A stretch of DNA of 64,000 nucleotides, from positions 283,524 through 347,523 of the forward strand of contig CAUDNY010000002.1 in the NCBI GenBank assembly GCA_958450865.1, given 5' to 3'. The DNA comes from an uncultured Collinsella sp. (GTDB lineage Bacteria; Actinomycetota; Coriobacteriia; Coriobacteriales; Coriobacteriaceae). The stretch's first letter is position 1. Each line of letters starts with the position of its first letter. The translations under genes and the position numbers were made by a program. Below are positions 59,435-64,000 of the stretch, in pieces. The notes beneath the pieces were generated by a model. That model was not told where the DNA came from, did no database searches, and saw nothing but the letters and a program-made list of their open reading frames with translations.

Positions 59435-60454
59435 CTATCCCAACTGGAAGAACAGAGCAAGGCCAACGGCACCAAATGCCGCAGCGATAATCCAAAAACG
59501 GATGACGACCTTGGTCTCGGCCCAACCCTTCTTTTCGAAATGATGATGGATGGGCGCCATAAGGAAGACGCGCTTGTGCGTAAAGTGGAAGTAGACAACC
59601 TGAATCATGACCGACAGGGTCTCAACGATAAACAGGCCGCCGATGATGAGGGAGACGACCTCGGTGTTAGTCATGATGGACGTACAGGCAAACGCGGCGC
59701 CCAGAGCAAGCGAGCCGGTATCACCCATAAAGATGCTCGCCGGATAGCAGTTGAACCACAGAAAGCCCAAGCAGGCACCGGCACACGCGGTGCAGAAGAT
59801 GGACAGGTTCACGTCTCCGTGCAAAAACGCCATGGCAGCCATGGCGAGCATGGCGATCATGGAGGTGCCGCCAGCAAGACCGTCAAGGCCATCGGTCAGG
59901 TTCACGGCATTAGAAAGACCGGCAATCATCAGCCAGCAAAAGACAATATAGAGCCACGGGAACGAATAGCCGCAGATGGTGGTCGAAAGCACGCCAAGGT
60001 CGATCGTCAACCCACCGGGAAAACGAATCTCGGGGGCGACACCGCACCAGTTGACGGCAAGTACCGTAAAGGTGACACAGATAATGGTTAGGCCGATCAT
60101 CTTGGCATGGGGCGTCAGACCGAGCGAGCGCCCATGCGTAACGGAGGTCAGGTCGTCGATCAGGCCCAGCACGCCGGTCGCCAGCGTGGCGAGCAGCACG
60201 AGTACGAGCTCGGTGGTGAGCTTGCCCATCAGCAGGCAGGTCAGCGAGATCGCGACGAGGATGACAACGCCACCCATGGTGGGCGTTCCCTGCTTAACCA
60301 AATGACGCTTGGGGCCGTCGGCACGAACCTGCTGGCCGATACCCTCGACCTTGAGCAGCTTGATCCACCACGGCATGAGCAGCAGCGCAATGGCTGCGGC
60401 GATGCCAAGCCCCAAAAAAGCCTGATACGTTGGATACGAGGGATTGCCGAACAT
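59435..60454 (-). CDS. mraY: Phospho-N-acetylmuramoyl-pentapeptide-transferase MraY
   Basis: A 339-residue polytopic enzyme making lipid I from UDP-MurNAc-pentapeptide and undecaprenyl phosphate. KQGTPTMGGVVIL and LGLIDD (about 90-95) hold the first Asp pair region, NAVNLTDGLDGLAGG the catalytic NxxNxxDGxDGL, and FMGDTGSLALG and MAPIHHHFEKKGW the late motifs. It begins three bases after the murF stop. Confidence 0.96.
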   Translation of the reverse strand: MFGNPSYPTYQAFLGLGIAAAIALLLMPWWIKLLKVEGIGQQVRADGPKRHLVKQGTPTMGGVVILVAISLTCLLMGKLTTELVLVLLATLATGVLGLIDDLTSVTHGRSLGLTPHAKMIGLTIICVTFTVLAVNWCGVAPEIRFPGGLTIDLGVLSTTICGYSFPWLYIVFCWLMIAGLSNAVNLTDGLDGLAGGTSMIAMLAMAAMAFLHGDVNLSIFCTACAGACLGFLWFNCYPASIFMGDTGSLALGAAFACTSIMTNTEVVSLIIGGLFIVETLSVMIQVVYFHFTHKRVFLMAPIHHHFEKKGWAETKVVIRFWIIAAAFGAVGLALFFQLG

Positions 60455-60457
60455 GGG

Positions 60458-61882
60458 CTAGCACACACCTTCCACAAAGCGGTCGAGCTCAACAAAGCGG
60501 GAACCCTTGACCAGTACAACATCATGTTTTTCAAGCGCGCCGCCCATGCGGTCGAGCACCTGCTGATAATCGGAGAACACCTGGATGCGGTCCTCGTCCA
60601 TGCCCATCATGCGCGCGGCATCGGCCATAAGCTGGGCCAGCTCACCACCCACGCACGCCAGCATGTCGAGCTTCTTGGCGGCGGCATAGGCGCCCACGAG
60701 CTCATGCATGCGAGGAGCCTCATCGCCCATCTCGCCCATCTCGCCCAGGATCGCCATGCGAGACCCCGTGCACGAAAGCGAGCACAGCAGATCGAGGCCG
60801 GCTGCCATCGATTCGGCGCTGGCGTTATAGGAATCGTCGATGACGCGGGCGCCGCTCTTGGCGCGCTTGATCTCCTGGCGGTGCCCGGTGATCGTGAGGC
60901 CCCTAAAGGCAGCATCGATCTGCTCGGGCGTCACGCCCAGGCGATAGGCAACCGCGGCGGCCTTAACGGCATTAGGAACGGACTGCACGCCGGGGATGGC
61001 AAGCATGGTATCGATTGTCTCGCCCTGACCAAAATCGAGCGTAAAGACCGGACGGCCCTCGTCATCAACGCGAACGTCGCGGGCGCGGACCTCATCATCG
61101 TCAGAGACACCGGCCAGCATCACGTCGATACCAGCAGGCTGGGCGAACGTATCGCGAATGAACGGCGTAAAATCGTCCTCGCCGCCCAAAACCAGCAGCG
61201 GCAAATAGTCGCCGGCGGCGCACATGCCCTGGACAATCTCGGCTTTAGCGCGGGCGATGTTCTCGCGGCTGCCCAAAATGCCGATATGAGAGGTGCCGAT
61301 CTTGCTCACGATGGCAAGGTTGGGATTGGCGGACTGGGACAGGCGCTCGATCTCGTGGAAATGGTTCATGCCCATCTCGAGCACCAGGACCTCGGTATCG
61401 GCCGGAGCGGAAAGCACCGTGAGCGGCATGCCGATCAGGTTATTGAAATTGCCCTTGGTGGCCCAGACACGATAGCGCTTGGCGAGCACAGCGGCGAGAA
61501 CGTCCTTGGTCGTCGTCTTGCCGATGGAACCGGTAATGCCAACGACCAGGCAGCCAAGCTCCAGGCGATACACGTGCGCCAAACGCAGCAGAAACTCCTC
61601 GGGATCATCGGTCAGCAAGATGGCACAGCCCTTGTCCTGCGCCAGCGAGACCAGCTCGGCCTCGGGCTCACGCGTCATCACGACGGCGCCGGCACCCGAC
61701 TGGACGGCACGGGAAGCAAAATCATTGCCGTCGACGTTTTCACCGGGAAAGGCGACGAAAATCGTCCCTTCCTCGACCTGGCGCGAGTCGATAACGCACC
61801 CGCGGCATACCCGATCGACTTCTCCCGTCACGGTTCGGGCCCCTGTTGCGGCCGCGAGGTTGTTGACGGCGATCTCTATCAT
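60458..61882 (-). CDS. murF: UDP-N-acetylmuramoyl-tripeptide-D-alanyl-D-alanine ligase
   Basis: A 474-residue Mur ligase adding D-Ala-D-Ala. P-loop GITGSIGKTTTKDVLA (about 114-129), VLEMGMNHFHEIERL, SKIGTSHIGILGSRENIARAK (in part) and DDSYNASAESMAAGL are MurF markers. AGGGGAG precedes ATG 61882. The 128 bases between ftsI and murF, where murE often lies, hold no ligase gene; TACAAT near 61925 could be a promoter box. mraY follows directly. Confidence 0.95.
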   Translation of the reverse strand: MIEIAVNNLAAATGARTVTGEVDRVCRGCVIDSRQVEEGTIFVAFPGENVDGNDFASRAVQSGAGAVVMTREPEAELVSLAQDKGCAILLTDDPEEFLLRLAHVYRLELGCLVVGITGSIGKTTTKDVLAAVLAKRYRVWATKGNFNNLIGMPLTVLSAPADTEVLVLEMGMNHFHEIERLSQSANPNLAIVSKIGTSHIGILGSRENIARAKAEIVQGMCAAGDYLPLLVLGGEDDFTPFIRDTFAQPAGIDVMLAGVSDDDEVRARDVRVDDEGRPVFTLDFGQGETIDTMLAIPGVQSVPNAVKAAAVAYRLGVTPEQIDAAFRGLTITGHRQEIKRAKSGARVIDDSYNASAESMAAGLDLLCSLSCTGSRMAILGEMGEMGDEAPRMHELVGAYAAAKKLDMLACVGGELAQLMADAARMMGMDEDRIQVFSDYQQVLDRMGGALEKHDVVLVKGSRFVELDRFVEGVC

Positions 61883-62010
61883 TGCAGCTCCCCTGTAAAC
61901 CTAAATAATGCTATCGGCGTATTGTATCCCAGCGCCGCGCATGCGTGGTGCAGGGCATGTGAACACCCCTCATATGGGACAACAAACCACGCCCCAAAGA
62001 TTGTAACCCC

Positions 62011-63876
62011 CTACTTCGTGTGCGGGATACCCAGCACGTCGAGCGCGTTGGCCATAATGGACTGGAACGGCACCGCAGCGGCATCTGAGCCGCTCGGCGT
62101 TCCGTCGAGCGTGATATAGCACAGCACCTTGGGCGATTGTGCCGGTGCAAAGCCCATAAAGGACGACATGTAGTTCTCCTTGAGGTAGCCGCCGTTCTCG
62201 TCGGCACGTTCGGCCGTACCGGTCTTACCCGCCACGTCATAGCCGTCAACCGCGCCGCCAACGCCCGTTCCCTCCGACACGACCGTCTGCATGCACGATG
62301 TCACCTGGGATGCGGCGTCCTCCGAAATCGCGCGCTCGCCTTCGCCCCAGTCCTTCTCGTCGCCTTTGCTGGACTTATAGAAGTGCGGGGTCATCATCAC
62401 ACCGCCGTTGGCGATGCCGCCCACGGCACGTGCGATCTCAATCGGCGAGACAGACAGCGCCTGTCCAAAGCTCATCGAGCCCAGCGTGGCGCCGTCATAC
62501 TGGTCACGCTCCTTGACGATGCCCAGGCTCTCGCCCGGAAAATCGACACCAGAGCTGTGACCGATGCCCCACTTGTCCACATAGGCGGCAAAGTCGTCGG
62601 CACCGATCTTGCGCCCCACCAGGACAAAGCCTACGTTGGACGAACGGCGCATCATCTCGCGCACATCCATGGTCATGGCATAGTCGCGCTTGTCGGCATC
62701 GGTGACGGTATCGTCGCCCACCTTGATGCTCGCCGGCACCTCAAACGACGTACTCGACCGCACGACACCCAAGTCGAAGCCGGCGCCCGCCACGAGCGTC
62801 TTAAAGACCGAGCCGGGCTCGTAGGCGTCGGTGACCAGGCGCAGGTTCATATCCTCGGTCTTGGCGTTTTCCAAATTGGTCTGGTCGTAAGTCGGATACG
62901 AGCAGGCTGCCAAGATCTCGCCTGTCGTAGGATCGGTGACCAGCGCCGAGCCGTTCTTGGCCTTTGTCTTCTCGACAGCCTCTGCCAGGGCATCCTCGGC
63001 CGCACGCTGGATATTGACGTCGAGCGTCGTCACGATATCAACGCCGTCGACCGCAGCCACCTTTTTATAGGCACCGCCCGCGATATAGCTGCCGTCCCTC
63101 GCGCGCTCGCGTACGAGAGAACCGTTCGTGCCGGTCAGAAGCTTGTTGTATTGCTTTTCGAGACCCGTCAAGCCGTCGTTGTCTACATTCACTACACCCA
63201 GCACCTGCGATGCCAGATTGCCGTATGGATATACGCGCTTCATGGCCTGCTCAAAAAGCACGCCGGGCAGGTTCTTCTTCTCCAGCGCCGCAGCGTCGTC
63301 TTCGTCCACCTGGCGCTTGATATACACCCAGGTTCCATCGGACTCAACGAGCTTGCGGCAGGTCTTTTTATCGATTCCAGTTGCCTTGACCAGCGCCGAC
63401 ACCGTCTTGTCAACATCCTCGACAAGCTGGGGGTTCACGGCGATGTTGCGACATTCGACCGACGACGCCAGCACGTTACCGTTGCGGTCGTAGATGGTGC
63501 CACGTTTGGCATAGAGGGTCTGCGCAAGCAGGCGGCGCGCATCGGCACGCTCGCGCAGTTTATCGGCTTCGACAATTTGATAGTCGGCAAGGCGAAAGAC
63601 GCCCAAGCCCAAGCCAAGCCCAATGAAGCCCATGACGGCTTTGCGGCGAGGCAGAGGCGTGCCCGTGAGCCATTCGGTCGACGAACTCTTGCGCGACCTG
63701 GTGTTATGCACTTGAGGGCCGCCCGAGCCGCGAAGTCGCGACGCCGGGTCGTTGCCACGGGACTGCCCGGCGTTGTAAGATTGCCGACCCGTTCCTTGAT
63801 AACCAGAACGTCCCCGCGACGAGGGACGTCCAGAACCGCGGCCCCCATCGGAACCGCGGCGATAGTCATTTGTCAT
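62011..63876 (-). CDS. ftsI: Septal penicillin-binding protein (FtsI/PBP class B transpeptidase)
   Basis: A 621-residue class B PBP cross-linking septal peptidoglycan with FtsW. The first 75 residues are a Gly/Ser/Arg-rich disordered tail. One membrane helix (about 80-95) and the dimerisation domain with RGTIYDRNGNVLASS follow. The transpeptidase has SVFK (356-359), SSN (412-414) and KTG (551-553). There is no PASTA domain after KTG. The gene starts 17 bases after the ftsL-like stop. Confidence 0.94.
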   Translation of the reverse strand: MTNDYRRGSDGGRGSGRPSSRGRSGYQGTGRQSYNAGQSRGNDPASRLRGSGGPQVHNTRSRKSSSTEWLTGTPLPRRKAVMGFIGLGLGLGVFRLADYQIVEADKLRERADARRLLAQTLYAKRGTIYDRNGNVLASSVECRNIAVNPQLVEDVDKTVSALVKATGIDKKTCRKLVESDGTWVYIKRQVDEDDAAALEKKNLPGVLFEQAMKRVYPYGNLASQVLGVVNVDNDGLTGLEKQYNKLLTGTNGSLVRERARDGSYIAGGAYKKVAAVDGVDIVTTLDVNIQRAAEDALAEAVEKTKAKNGSALVTDPTTGEILAACSYPTYDQTNLENAKTEDMNLRLVTDAYEPGSVFKTLVAGAGFDLGVVRSSTSFEVPASIKVGDDTVTDADKRDYAMTMDVREMMRRSSNVGFVLVGRKIGADDFAAYVDKWGIGHSSGVDFPGESLGIVKERDQYDGATLGSMSFGQALSVSPIEIARAVGGIANGGVMMTPHFYKSSKGDEKDWGEGERAISEDAASQVTSCMQTVVSEGTGVGGAVDGYDVAGKTGTAERADENGGYLKENYMSSFMGFAPAQSPKVLCYITLDGTPSGSDAAAVPFQSIMANALDVLGIPHTK

Positions 63877-63893
63877 ACTCAGCTACCGTCTTG

Positions 63894-64000
63894 CTACTGA
63901 GCGGTCGCGGTCGCGTTGGCGCCCGCGGCTGCATCCTGCGAAAAGTCAAGTGTAACGCTCTCGCTGGGCTCCACCATGCCATAAGCGCCCGCAAGGTCGC
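63894..64000 (-). CDS. ftsL: FtsL-like septum protein, C-terminal part
   Basis: Only the last 35 codons are in the window. The sequence DLAGAYGMVEPSESVTLDFS followed by an Ala/Thr-rich end resembles the end of FtsL/DivIC proteins, where an A-x-x-x-G-M-V-x-P pattern follows the coiled coil. Its place just before ftsI matches ftsL in the dcw cluster. The identification rests mainly on position. Confidence 0.6.
   Translation of the reverse strand, partial: DLAGAYGMVEPSESVTLDFSQDAAAGANATATAQ

Noticed and set aside
60107..62119. 670-codon open frame opposite mraY and murF
   Set aside because: Both minus-strand genes are unambiguous Mur-pathway enzymes; the opposite frame has no recognisable features.

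Overview
The window looks like a chromosomal segment from a high-GC, anaerobic, Gram-positive actinobacterium of the Coriobacteriia, most like Collinsella. This is inferred from base composition and gene content: a short four-domain ribosomal protein S1, a dcw cluster without ftsA but with sepF, oxygen-sensitive 2-hydroxyacyl-CoA dehydratase-type proteins, and a molybdenum cofactor set. No phage, insertion sequence, CRISPR array or tRNA gene was recognised.

Layout. 1-1732: two 2-hydroxyacyl-CoA dehydratase-family genes, the first cut by the window edge. 2162-7575: molybdate transport (modABC) and cofactor genes (moeA, moaB). 7786-15660: CLC transporter, lipid kinase, release-factor-like protein, xpt, MFS exporter, metY, a C_GCAxxG_C_C protein and yigZ. 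15772-17844: structured repeats, RNase P RNA and rpsA. 18160-26747: HAD phosphatases, cyuA, rpiB, ndk, argH and argG. 27023-35320: polA, M18 aminopeptidase, yaaA, and thiC and thiD, with a TPP riboswitch ahead of thiC. 35466-42092: pentapeptide-repeat protein, SGNH hydrolase, PARG-like protein, Bax-inhibitor-like protein, Pit phosphate transporter with DUF47 partner, nitroreductase. 42258-64000 (all minus strand): a division and cell-wall cluster, transcribed ftsL-ftsI-murF-mraY-murD-ftsW-murG-murC-murB-ftsQ-ftsZ-pgeF, then pstSCAB-phoU, then yggS-sepF-yggT-divIVA.

How parts work together. The right third makes lipid II and builds the septum. It is interrupted by a complete high-affinity phosphate operon whose first gene overlaps pgeF by ATGA. 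modABC feeds molybdate to MoeA and MoaB. argG and argH perform the last two steps of arginine synthesis. thiC and thiD make the thiamin pyrimidine.

Most striking non-coding signals. (1) A 24-codon reading frame with a strong ribosome binding site lies in the argG leader. It carries six Arg codons, three of them CGA CGA CGA just before the stop, and is followed by competing hairpins: a candidate arginine attenuator. (2) An approximately 97-nt structured element occurs twice, with compensatory stem changes, one copy just beyond the 3' end of rnpB. (3) A long leader with a small reading frame and hairpin precedes a dehydratase-family gene. (4) Several families of long, near-perfect inverted repeats sit between genes, mostly convergent ones.
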